Shown here piece after piece: positions 17,021-24,810 of a stretch of DNA of 64,000 bases. The notes below the pieces were generated by a model. It did not search any database. It was given only the letters and a program-made list of their open reading frames with translations, and had not been told where the DNA came from. The translations under genes and the position numbers were made by a program. Location: assembly GCF_016464385.1 (NCBI RefSeq), contig NZ_JADMLH010000007.1:1-64000 (forward strand), read 5' to 3'. How positions within the stretch are numbered: position 1 is the first letter of the stretch; each line of letters starts with the position of its first letter. The stretch is from Nucisporomicrobium flavum (GTDB lineage: Bacteria > Actinomycetota > Actinomycetes > Mycobacteriales > Micromonosporaceae).

Positions 17021-17844
17021 GCGTACTCGATCCCCTCGGTGCGCAGAAGGTCGGTGAAGGCCCGCCAGGCCCGCCGGAACTGCTCCGGCCCCGAGAAACC
17101 GCCGGTGGCGTGCCCGGCGGCCAGGTGCGGTTCGAGGGAGAAGAACCCGTCGAACCCGTCGTGGTGCAGCGCGCGCATCGTCTCGGCGAGCTCGCCGTCG
17201 CCCTCGCCGGCGGGCACGACCGTGCCGTCCGCGGCCCGCGCGTCCTTGATCTGCACGTATGCGAGGTGCGGCCGCAGGATCTCGTAGCCCTCGGCGTACG
17301 GCCGGACGCCGACCTGGACGAAGTTCGCCGCGTCCCACGCCAGCCGCAGGTGCGGCGAGCCCACCGATCGCACGATGTCGAGGCAGCGGGCCGGCACGTC
17401 GCCGTAGATCTCCTTCTCGTTCTCGTGCAGCAGGACCAGATCGGCCTCCTCGGCGACCCGGGCCAGCTCCCGCATCCGGTCGATCACCTCGTCGCGGTGC
17501 GCGGCCGGGTCGGTGCCGGGCCGCAGGAAGAACGAGAAGATCCGCACGTACGGGGCGTCGAAGAAGTGCGCGACCTCGGCGGCGTGCCGCATCCGCGCCA
17601 GGTGCGGCCCGAAGTCGTCGTCGATGAAGATCTTCCCGATCGGTGAGCCGATGCTGGACACCTCGAGGTCGTGCCCGGCCAGCGTGGCCTTCATCGTGTC
17701 GAGCCGCTCGCTGTCCAGGTCGAGGATGTTGACGTCCCACGCGCTGCGCAGCTCTACGTAGCGCAGGCCGAGACCGGCGGCCACCCGGCACTGCTCGGTG
17801 AAGTCGGGCGAGATCTCGTCCACGAAGCCGGAGAGAGTCCACAT
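17017..17844 (-). CDS. Sugar phosphate isomerase/epimerase-like TIM barrel
   Basis: A 275-aa xylose-isomerase-like TIM barrel. Landmarks are an N-terminal SGFVDEIS and YVELRSAWDVN, VLLHENEKEIYGD (metal-ligand Glu region), LRLAWDAANFVQVG (Asp ligand), YVQIKDA and a C-terminal FFSLEPHL Glu. It differs from the IolE-like partner at 15159-16013, so the operon has two distinct members of this superfamily. Known relatives act on keto-sugars or catalyse epimerisation of free sugars. Only 1 nt separates its start from the upstream dehydrogenase stop. Confidence 0.82.
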   Translation of the reverse strand: MWTLSGFVDEISPDFTEQCRVAAGLGLRYVELRSAWDVNILDLDSERLDTMKATLAGHDLEVSSIGSPIGKIFIDDDFGPHLARMRHAAEVAHFFDAPYVRIFSFFLRPGTDPAAHRDEVIDRMRELARVAEEADLVLLHENEKEIYGDVPARCLDIVRSVGSPHLRLAWDAANFVQVGVRPYAEGYEILRPHLAYVQIKDARAADGTVVPAGEGDGELAETMRALHHDGFDGFFSLEPHLAAGHATGGFSGPEQFRRAWRAFTDLLRTEGIEYA

Positions 17845-17845
17845 G

Positions 17846-18835
17846 TCAGCGTCCTTCCGCCAGGTCGTACACCTGCTGGATCAGCCGCAGGGACCGGGCG
17901 CCCTCGTGCGGTGAGATCCAGAACGGGTCGGGGCCGGGCAGCGCCCGGTAGAAATCGGCGATGAGCAGCTCGTGCGAGGCACCCCAGTAACCGCGTCCCC
18001 CGGGCCCGGCCGCCGGTTCGGCGACCGTCTCGACGCGGCCGTCCGCATGGTGGACGGTCAGGTCGCCGCGGATGAGCAGCACCGCCCGGGCGGTCACGAT
18101 CTCGATGGTGACCGGTGAGTCGGCGGCGTTGGCCACGGTCGCGAGCACCACGCTGCGCGCGCCGCCGGCATGGTCCAGGATCATGCTCGCGGTGTCCTCC
18201 ACGTCGATGTCGTCGTGGGCGTACCGGCCGGTGTGGCCGCGGACCCGGACGACGTCGCCGAGCAGCCACTGCATCAGGTCCAGCGTGTGGATCGCCTGGT
18301 TGATGAGAACTCCCCCGCCGCTGCGGGCCCGGATGCCGCGCCACGGCCGGGCCCGGTAGTACGCCGGGTCGCGGTGCCACAGCACGGTCGCCGAGCCACC
18401 CCGGACCGCGCCGAGCTCGCCGGAGGCCAGCAGCTCGCGGACCGCCCGGCTGGTGGCGTTGTAGCGGTTCTGCAGGCAGATGCCGGCCTTGACGCCCGGG
18501 TTCCGGTGGGCCGCGGCGATGAGCCGGTCTGCCTCGGCGACCGTGTGCGCGACCGGCTTCTCCACCAGCACGGCGACGCCCGCGTCGAGGCAGTCGATCG
18601 CCACCGGCGTGTGCCGGTCGTGCGGGGTGCACACGTGCACGACGTCCGGGCGTACGGCCGCCAGCAGCTCCCGGTGGTCGTGGAACGCCGGGACGCCGTA
18701 CCGCTCGGCGGCCTCGGCGGCCCGGCCCGGATCGGTGTCGCAGACGCCGACGAGCTCGGCGCCGTCGAGCTTGGCGACGGCCTGCAGGTGCACGACGGAC
18801 ACGTCGCCGCACCCGACGACCGCGGCCCGGGTCAC
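17846..18835 (-). CDS. Gfo/Idh/MocA-family sugar dehydrogenase (first)
   Basis: A 329-aa oxidoreductase with Rossmann start (VGCGDVSVVHLQAVAKL), the EKP motif (VLVEKPVAH), and GGGVLINQAIHTLDLMQWLLG with the catalytic-site His. GTG 18835 overlaps the permease stop (GTGA). Same family as 16010-17020 but divergent in sequence, so the two probably act on different steps or on forward and reverse redox of one substrate, as in 3-keto-sugar pathways (inference). Directly behind the ABC permeases, so its substrate is likely the imported sugar or a product of it. Confidence 0.88.
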   Translation of the reverse strand: MTRAAVVGCGDVSVVHLQAVAKLDGAELVGVCDTDPGRAAEAAERYGVPAFHDHRELLAAVRPDVVHVCTPHDRHTPVAIDCLDAGVAVLVEKPVAHTVAEADRLIAAAHRNPGVKAGICLQNRYNATSRAVRELLASGELGAVRGGSATVLWHRDPAYYRARPWRGIRARSGGGVLINQAIHTLDLMQWLLGDVVRVRGHTGRYAHDDIDVEDTASMILDHAGGARSVVLATVANAADSPVTIEIVTARAVLLIRGDLTVHHADGRVETVAEPAAGPGGRGYWGASHELLIADFYRALPGPDPFWISPHEGARSLRLIQQVYDLAEGR

Positions 18836-19695
18836 TTGACGCCGCCCGCGGTGAGGCCGCCGACCAGGTAGCGCTGGAACACCAGGTAGAGCAGCACCAC
18901 CGGGGCCGCGGAGATCAGTGCGGCGGCCATCACCTGCGAGTACACCGGCAGCGCCCCGCCCTCCTGGGTGGCACCGAACGCGGACAGTGCCACCGCCGCC
19001 GTGTGCGTCTCGGGCCGGGTCAGCACCGAGGCGAACAACACGTCGTTCCAGCCCAGCAGGAACGCGAAGATGCCGGAGACGACGATCGCCGGAAGGCTCA
19101 GCGGGACGATGATGCGGAACAGGATGCGCAGCGTGGAGGCGCCGTCCATCCGGCCGGCCTCCTCCAGCTCGCGCGGCAGGCCGCGCAGGTAGGTGACCAT
19201 CACCCAGGTGGAGAACGGCAACGCGAAGGTCAGGTACGCGAGGAACAGCCCCCACCGCGTGCCGACCACCGTGACACCGAGGTAGTTCCCGGCCGAGGAG
19301 AACAGCACGAACACCGGCAGCAGCATCAGCGTGCCGGGGACGCTCTGCAGCCCGACCAGCCCGCGCAGGATCGTGAGCCGCCCGAGGAACGTGTAGCGGA
19401 CCAGCACGTACGCGGTCATCGTCCCGAGCAGCGCCGAGGCGACCGCCACGAGCGCACACACCACGATGCTGTTGAGCAGGCCGGTCGCCAGGTCGGCGGT
19501 GGTCCAGATGCGGCTGTAGCTGTCGAGCGAGAACGCGCCGGGCCAGAACTCGCCGGAGGCCACGCCGAGGTCGGTGTTCAGCGAGGCCAGCACGATGTAG
19601 AGGGTCGGCACCAGCACCATCGCGCAGAGGCTCACGGTGACGCCGGCCAGCAGCGGGCGGGGCAGCAGCCGGTGGGCTTCGCCGGACGCGGTCAT
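18832..19695 (-). CDS. Sugar ABC transporter permease, MalG type
   Basis: A 287-aa, six-TM inner-membrane permease of the carbohydrate uptake CUT1 group. The EAA loop that contacts the ATPase is present (LEEAGRMDGASTLRILFRIIVP reads E-A-G-R-M-D-G, residues about 185-206), as is the C-terminal GGLTAGGVK typical of MalG-type proteins. ATG 19695 overlaps the partner permease stop. No ATPase gene is in the operon; actinomycetes often energise many CUT1 systems with a shared MsiK, encoded elsewhere. Confidence 0.93.
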   Translation of the reverse strand: MTASGEAHRLLPRPLLAGVTVSLCAMVLVPTLYIVLASLNTDLGVASGEFWPGAFSLDSYSRIWTTADLATGLLNSIVVCALVAVASALLGTMTAYVLVRYTFLGRLTILRGLVGLQSVPGTLMLLPVFVLFSSAGNYLGVTVVGTRWGLFLAYLTFALPFSTWVMVTYLRGLPRELEEAGRMDGASTLRILFRIIVPLSLPAIVVSGIFAFLLGWNDVLFASVLTRPETHTAAVALSAFGATQEGGALPVYSQVMAAALISAAPVVLLYLVFQRYLVGGLTAGGVK

Positions 19696-20615
19696 GTCCG
19701 GTCTCCGTCCTCGTGCACGTCCAGCCGGAGCGCACGCAGATAGGCGAACAGGGGGATGGCGACGAGCAGCAGCGACACGATCGCCATCGCCGCGCTGAGC
19801 CCGAAGCGCAGGCCCTGGAAGCTGGTCACGTAAACGATCATCGGCATCACGTTGACGTCGTCCGGGGCGGGCGCCCCGAACAGCACGTACGGCAGGGTGA
19901 AGTTGTTGATGTGGTTGAGCGTGGCGAGCAGGCACGCCAGCAGTACCGGCCCGCGCAGGTACGGCAGCACCACCCGGGTCAGCTTGGGCCACCAGTCGGC
20001 GCCGTCGATCGCGGAGGCCTCGTACACCTCGTGGTCGACGCTCTGCAGCCCGGCCAGCGCCATCAGGTAGATGAACGGCCAGGCCGCCCAGATCTCCACC
20101 AGCACCAGCGTCCAGTACGACTTCGGCCCGCTCAGCCACAGCCCGCCGGCCACGCCCGCCTTCGCCAGCACGGTGTTGACGATGCCGTCGGGCTGCAGCA
20201 TGGTGCGCCACACTGTGGCCACGACGAACGACGGCAGCACGTACGGGATCAGGAACACCGCGCGGACCAGCGCACGGCCCCGGTAGGCGTTCTGGGTGGC
20301 GACGGCAGCGGCGATGCCGAACGGCACGGTGGCGGCGGTGGCGATCACCGCGAACGAGACGCTGATCCAGATCGAGTGCGGCAGCCCGGAGCCGAACGCC
20401 TCGGTGAAGTTGCTCAGCCCGATGAACGGCGCGTCCAGCCACCGCCGCAGCGTGTACTGGTCGAGGTCGATGAGCGAGATGTAGAGGGCGAGCAGCAGCG
20501 GGATCACGATGATCAGCGTCATCAGCACCCCGCCGGGAGCCAGCAGCCACAGCGGGCGCTGGCGTGCGCTCACGCCGCGGCGGCGCCGCCCGGTTGCCGT
20601 GCTGTCGTCGGTCAT
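19692..20615 (-). CDS. Sugar ABC transporter permease, MalF type
   Basis: A 307-aa, six-TM CUT1 permease. First TM at about residues 25-47 (APGGVLMTLIIVIPLLLALY), EAA-type loop YEASAIDGADWWPKLTRVV near residue 215. The N terminus is Arg-rich and cytoplasmic. ATG 20615 lies 11 nt after the binding-protein stop, the only non-overlapping junction of note in this operon. Pairs with the MalG-type protein at 18832-19695 to form the channel. Confidence 0.93.
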   Translation of the reverse strand: MTDDSTATGRRRRGVSARQRPLWLLAPGGVLMTLIIVIPLLLALYISLIDLDQYTLRRWLDAPFIGLSNFTEAFGSGLPHSIWISVSFAVIATAATVPFGIAAAVATQNAYRGRALVRAVFLIPYVLPSFVVATVWRTMLQPDGIVNTVLAKAGVAGGLWLSGPKSYWTLVLVEIWAAWPFIYLMALAGLQSVDHEVYEASAIDGADWWPKLTRVVLPYLRGPVLLACLLATLNHINNFTLPYVLFGAPAPDDVNVMPMIVYVTSFQGLRFGLSAAMAIVSLLLVAIPLFAYLRALRLDVHEDGDRT

Positions 20616-20626
20616 GTCCCGGCTTC

Positions 20627-21961
20627 CTACTTCGCCCGGTCCAGCGCCGACTGCGCGGCCTTCTGCGCGTCCGCGAGCCGGCCGTCCAGCTGCGCGTCGC
20701 CGACCGAGCCCTTCGCCAGGTCGGGGATCGACTGCACCACCACGTTGGTCATGGCGAGCTGGATGTCCGCCCACGCGCCGGTGAACGGGGTCGCCACCGA
20801 CTTCTGCGCGGCCTGGGCCACCGGTACGAGCTTCTGATCGGACTGCAGGCTCGTCAGCGCCGCGGCGTTGGCGGGCAGGCTGCCGACCGCCTTGTAGTAG
20901 TCGAGCTGGGCGTCCTGCTCGGTGATCAGCTTGACGAACTGGAATGCCAGGTCCTGGTTCTTGGAGTAGTCGGCGACCAGCAGGTTGTCGCCGGAGAGGA
21001 TGCTCGCGGCCTCCACGCCGTTCGCCGGCCGGGCGGTGGCGCCGGGCGGCACGGTGGGCAGCAGCGCGAACGACCACTTGCCCTTGACCTTCCCGCCGTC
21101 GAGCGCCTTGGCGGCCGTCGTGGAGGTCAGCGCCATGTAGCCCGTCTTGCCCTCGGCGAAGGCCGCGATGGCCTGCGCGTTGGTCCAGCCGATCGCCGCG
21201 GGGTCCACCACCTTGTCGGTGGTCAGCCACCCGAAGTACGTCTGGTACGCCTGCTTGACGACCGGGTCCTGAATCCGGGCCGTCCTGCCGTCCACGAGCG
21301 GGTTGCCCGCCTGCACCGACATGCCCCAGACGAATTTCCACGGGTCGAAGTTGTCCTTGTACGCGACCGCGAGGCCGTGCTGGTCGCCCTTGGTCAGCTG
21401 CTTGGCGTGCTGGCGCAACTCGTCCCAGGTGGTCGCGGGCTTGCTGATGCCGGCCGCCTTGAGCAGCTCGGTGTTGTACACCATGACGAACGGGCGGCTC
21501 ACGAACGGGATGCCGACCTGGTTCTGCTCGTCGGGCCCGGAGATGCCCAGTGTCGCCGGTACGAACCGGTCCCTGCCGCCGGCCTTCTGCCACCGCTCGT
21601 CGTCGAGCTTCACGAACGCGCCGGTGGAGTACGCCGTCGGGGTGAGGGTGGTGCCGACCGCGTACACGTCGGGACCGGTGCCGGAGACGACCGAGGTCTG
21701 GATCTTCGTGAGCTCGTCGTTCGCGGTGGCGAACTCCTCGAACTTGACGCTCGCCCCGGTCTGGGCCTTGAACTTGTCGCTGATCGACGCCTGCCAGGCC
21801 CGGAACTCCTGCGGGTACTGCGTGTTGGCGCCGATCAGCACGTTGAGGGTCTTGCCGCCGCCACCGCCGCCCTCGTCGCCGTCACCGCAGGCGGCGAGCC
21901 CGGCGGTCAGCGTCAAAGCTCCGGCGAGCGCCACGACCGCGCGCATCCTTCTCCGACTCAT
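20627..21961 (-). CDS. Sugar ABC transporter substrate-binding lipoprotein
   Basis: A 444-aa extracytoplasmic binding protein of the CUT1 (MalE-like) group. Signal peptide with Arg-rich n-region (MSRRRMRAVVALAGAL) and lipobox LAAC at about residues 22-25, then a Gly-rich linker. Solute-binding fold motifs (GTGPDVYAVG; FVSRPFVMVYNTELLKAAGI). First gene of the seven-gene operon and divergent from uxaC; the intervening 159 bp hold two facing copies of the regulon element. Its ligand is probably a glycoside or uronide. ATG 21961 fits the signal peptide; the long upstream open frame is the antisense of uxaC. Confidence 0.93.
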   Translation of the reverse strand: MSRRRMRAVVALAGALTLTAGLAACGDGDEGGGGGGKTLNVLIGANTQYPQEFRAWQASISDKFKAQTGASVKFEEFATANDELTKIQTSVVSGTGPDVYAVGTTLTPTAYSTGAFVKLDDERWQKAGGRDRFVPATLGISGPDEQNQVGIPFVSRPFVMVYNTELLKAAGISKPATTWDELRQHAKQLTKGDQHGLAVAYKDNFDPWKFVWGMSVQAGNPLVDGRTARIQDPVVKQAYQTYFGWLTTDKVVDPAAIGWTNAQAIAAFAEGKTGYMALTSTTAAKALDGGKVKGKWSFALLPTVPPGATARPANGVEAASILSGDNLLVADYSKNQDLAFQFVKLITEQDAQLDYYKAVGSLPANAAALTSLQSDQKLVPVAQAAQKSVATPFTGAWADIQLAMTNVVVQSIPDLAKGSVGDAQLDGRLADAQKAAQSALDRAK

Positions 21962-22031
21962 CGTCTTCTCCCTCGGTGTGGCCCCGCAGTGCCCGGCGTT
22001 ACGAGCAGGCTTCGCCTCCGCCGCCGGCCAA

Positions 22032-22089
22032 ATCAACGAGTTGCCACTTGTTGCCTTCCGTGCGGGGCAACAAGTGGCAACCGCTTGCC
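22032..22089. promoter_or_regulatory. Divergent double operator with 16-bp perfect inverted repeat
   Basis: Two copies of the 24-bp element face away from each other: 22066-22089 reads toward uxaC (GGCAA, GGCAA 10 bp on, N4, TTGCC) and 22055-22032 reads on the minus strand toward the ABC operon (GGCAA, GGCAA, N4, TTGAT). Their outer halves form a perfect 16-bp inverted repeat (22040-22055 and 22066-22081) around a 10-bp spacer. The element ends 31 bp before the uxaC start and 70 bp before the binding-protein start. This arrangement would let one regulator, possibly by looping or cooperative binding, control both operons. Confidence 0.75.
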
Positions 22090-22120
22090 GGGCACCGGCC
22101 CGTACCGGACGCTGGAGCTC

Positions 22121-23518
22121 ATGGCCTCCCTGACGGTGCACCCCGACCGGTTGCTGCCCGCCGAACCCGGCGTGCGCGACATCGCCCGCCGGCTGTACGG
22201 CGCGGTGCGGGACCTGCCGATCATCTCGCCGCACGGGCACGTCGATCCCCGCCTGCTGCTGGACGACCGCCCGTTCGCCGACCCCGCCTCCCTGCTGATC
22301 CAGCCCGACCACTACGTGACCCGCCTGCTGCACGCCGGCGGCGTCGGCCTGGACGTGCTCGGCGTGGGCGAGGGGCCGCTGAGCGAGGACCGGTCCCGGG
22401 CGGCCTGGCGGGCCCTGTGCGCCCACTGGCACCTGCTGCGCGGCACCCCGGTGCGGTACTGGTTCGACAGCGAGCTCGCCGACATCTTCGGCGTCACCGA
22501 GCGGCCGGACGCCGACAACGCCGACCGGCTGTACGACCGGATCGCCGAGCAGCTGCAGCAGCCGAGCCACCGGCCGCGCGCCCTGCTGCGCCGCTTCGGG
22601 ATCGAGTTCATGGCCACCACCGACGACCCGGCCGACGACCTGTCCGCCCACGAGGCGCTGCGCGCGGACCCGGACGTGGGAACGACCGTGGCGCCGACGT
22701 TCCGGCCCGACCGCTACCTCGAGCCCGGCCGGCCGGACTGGCCCGGGCTCGTCAAGGGCCTCGGCGGCGACACCGGCGACTACGAGGGCTATATCGCCGC
22801 GCTGGAGGAGCGCCGGCGGTACTTCATCGCCCACGGCGCGGTCTCCACCGACCACGGCCACCTCGACGCGGGCACCGAACCCCTCGAACGCCACGACGCC
22901 GAGCGCATCTACCGGGCCGCGCTGGCCGGGCAGGCCACCGCCGCGGAGGCGACCGCGTTCCGGCGGCACATGATCTTCGAGATGGCCCGGATGGCATGCG
23001 ACGACGGGCTCGTGATGACCCTGCACCCGGGCGTGCACCGCAACCACCACCCGCCCACCGGGCACCGGTACGGCCCGGACACCGGCCACGACATCCCGGT
23101 GGCGGTCGAGTACACCCGGGCCCTGCAGCCGCTGCTGGAGCGCTTCGGCACCCACCCCGGCTTCCACCTCGTGCTGTTCACCGTCGACCCGGACGTGCTC
23201 AGCCGGGAGATCGCGCCGCTGGCCGGCTTCTACCCCGCCGTGTACGCCGGCGCGCCCTGGTGGTTCCTCGACAACCCCTCGGAGATCCGCCGCTTCCAGC
23301 AGGGCGTCACCGAGACCGCAGGGTTCAGCCGCCTGTCCGGGTTCATCGACGACACCCGCGCCTTCTGCTCGATCCCGGCGCGCCACGACATGTCCCGCCG
23401 CCTCGACGCCGGCTTCCTCGCCGACCTCGTGGCCGCGCACCGCCTCGACGAGGACGAGGCCCTGGACACGATCACCACCCTGGTCGTCGACCAGCCGCGG
23501 GCGGTGTTCAAGCTGTGA
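22121..23518 (+). CDS. uxaC: Glucuronate isomerase (uronate isomerase)
   Basis: A 465-aa amidohydrolase-fold enzyme converting D-glucuronate to D-fructuronate (and galacturonate to tagaturonate). Conserved landmarks are SPHGHVDP (metal His-x-His), PDHYVTRLL, PVRYWFDSELADIFG, MTLHPGVHRNHHP, and PWWFLDNPSEI with the late active-site Asp. Length is close to the E. coli enzyme. ATG 22121 has GGAG just upstream and sits 31 bp from the operator. Its stop overlaps the next start (GTGA), coupling it to the fructuronate reductase-like gene. It processes the glucuronate freed by uidA. Confidence 0.95.
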   Translation: MASLTVHPDRLLPAEPGVRDIARRLYGAVRDLPIISPHGHVDPRLLLDDRPFADPASLLIQPDHYVTRLLHAGGVGLDVLGVGEGPLSEDRSRAAWRALCAHWHLLRGTPVRYWFDSELADIFGVTERPDADNADRLYDRIAEQLQQPSHRPRALLRRFGIEFMATTDDPADDLSAHEALRADPDVGTTVAPTFRPDRYLEPGRPDWPGLVKGLGGDTGDYEGYIAALEERRRYFIAHGAVSTDHGHLDAGTEPLERHDAERIYRAALAGQATAAEATAFRRHMIFEMARMACDDGLVMTLHPGVHRNHHPPTGHRYGPDTGHDIPVAVEYTRALQPLLERFGTHPGFHLVLFTVDPDVLSREIAPLAGFYPAVYAGAPWWFLDNPSEIRRFQQGVTETAGFSRLSGFIDDTRAFCSIPARHDMSRRLDAGFLADLVAAHRLDEDEALDTITTLVVDQPRAVFKL

Positions 23519-24810
23519 GGCCCGTACGGATCGTCCACCTCGGACTCGGCGGCTTCTTCCGCGCCCACCAGGCCTGGTACACCGGCGCCGCGCCGGACGC
23601 CGAGGAGTGGGGCATCGCCGCCTTCACCGGCCGCTCCCGCGAACTCGCCGACCAGCTCAACACGCAGGACGGGCGGTACACGCTCATCGTGCGGGGCCCG
23701 GAGCACGACGAGATGGCGGTGCAGCGGGCCGTCGTCGCGGCCCACCCCGGCACCGACCTCACCGCCTGGCTCGACTACCTGGCCCGTCCGCAGGTCGCCG
23801 TCGTCACGCTGACCGTCACGGAGGCGGCGTACCGGCGCAACCCCGACGGCGGGATCGACCTGGACCACCCGGACGTCCGCGCCGACCTGGCGGCTCTCCG
23901 GGAGGGCGGCGGCCTGCGCACGGTCCCCGGCCGCCTGGTCGCCGGCCTCGCCACCCGGCGGGCCGCCGGCGCCGGACCGCTCGCCGTGGTCTCGTGCGAC
24001 AACCTGCCCGGCAACGGCGAGGTCACCCGGCGGGTCGTCGCCGGCCTGGCCGCGGAGGCGGACCCGGAGCTGGCCGGTTGGATCGCCGACCACGTGTCGT
24101 TCGTGACCACCATGGTGGACCGGATCACCCCGCGCACCACCGCCGACGACGTCCGGGCCGTCGCCGAACGGACCGGCTGGGCGGACGCCGCCCCGGTCGT
24201 CACCGAGCCGTTCACCGAATGGGTGCTCAGCGGCGAGTTCCCGGCCGGCCGGCCCGCTTGGGACGGCGCCGGCGCGCGCTTCGTCGACGACGTCCACCCG
24301 CACGAGACGCGCAAGCTGCTGCTGCTCAACGGCGGGCACAGCCTGCTGGCGTACGCGGGGAGCGCCCGCGGCCACGAGACCATCGCCGAGGCGGTCGCGG
24401 ACCCGGTCTGCCGCGGCTGGCTGGAGCAGTGGTGGGACGAGGCGTCGCACCAGGTGCCGCTGCCGGCCGCCGAGGTGGACGCGTACCGGGAGGCCCTTCT
24501 GGACCGGTTCGCCAACCCGCGGATCCGGCACACCCTCGCGCAGATCGCGGCGGACGGCTCGCAGAAGCTGCCGATCCGGGTGCTCCCGGTGCTGCGCGCG
24601 GAACGGGCCGCCGGGCGCATGCCCGCAGGGGCCGTCCGCATCCTGGCCGCATGGATCGCCCACCTGCGCGGCGCCGGCGCCCCGGTCAAGGACGCGGGCG
24701 CGGGACCGTACACCGAACGCGCCGGGTCGGTGCGCGACGTGGTCGCGCTGCTCGCCCCGGACCTGGCCGACGACGAGGCCCTCATCGCCGCGACCGGCCG
24801 CGAGCTCTAG
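23515..24810 (+). CDS. uxuB: Mannitol dehydrogenase-family fructuronate reductase
   Basis: A 431-aa polyol-specific long-chain dehydrogenase. Rossmann N terminus VHLGLGGFFRAHQAWY, mid-domain SCDNLPGNGEVTRRVV and FVTTMVDRITP, and the catalytic Lys and following Asn/His in HETRKLLLLNGGHSLLAY are all typical. Coupled to uxaC it most likely reduces D-fructuronate to D-mannonate (UxuB role); tagaturonate reductase (UxaB) or mannitol dehydrogenase cannot be excluded by sequence alone. No mannonate dehydratase (UxuA) follows in the window. Its TAG stop shares a CTAG palindrome with the stop of the convergent gene. Confidence 0.85.
   Translation: MRPVRIVHLGLGGFFRAHQAWYTGAAPDAEEWGIAAFTGRSRELADQLNTQDGRYTLIVRGPEHDEMAVQRAVVAAHPGTDLTAWLDYLARPQVAVVTLTVTEAAYRRNPDGGIDLDHPDVRADLAALREGGGLRTVPGRLVAGLATRRAAGAGPLAVVSCDNLPGNGEVTRRVVAGLAAEADPELAGWIADHVSFVTTMVDRITPRTTADDVRAVAERTGWADAAPVVTEPFTEWVLSGEFPAGRPAWDGAGARFVDDVHPHETRKLLLLNGGHSLLAYAGSARGHETIAEAVADPVCRGWLEQWWDEASHQVPLPAAEVDAYREALLDRFANPRIRHTLAQIAADGSQKLPIRVLPVLRAERAAGRMPAGAVRILAAWIAHLRGAGAPVKDAGAGPYTERAGSVRDVVALLAPDLADDEALIAATGREL

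Noticed and set aside
15159..17844. Mannonate dehydratase (UxuA) among the TIM-barrel genes
   Set aside because: Both are about 280 aa and carry xylose-isomerase-like/IolE-type motifs, not the UxuA pattern or its larger size.
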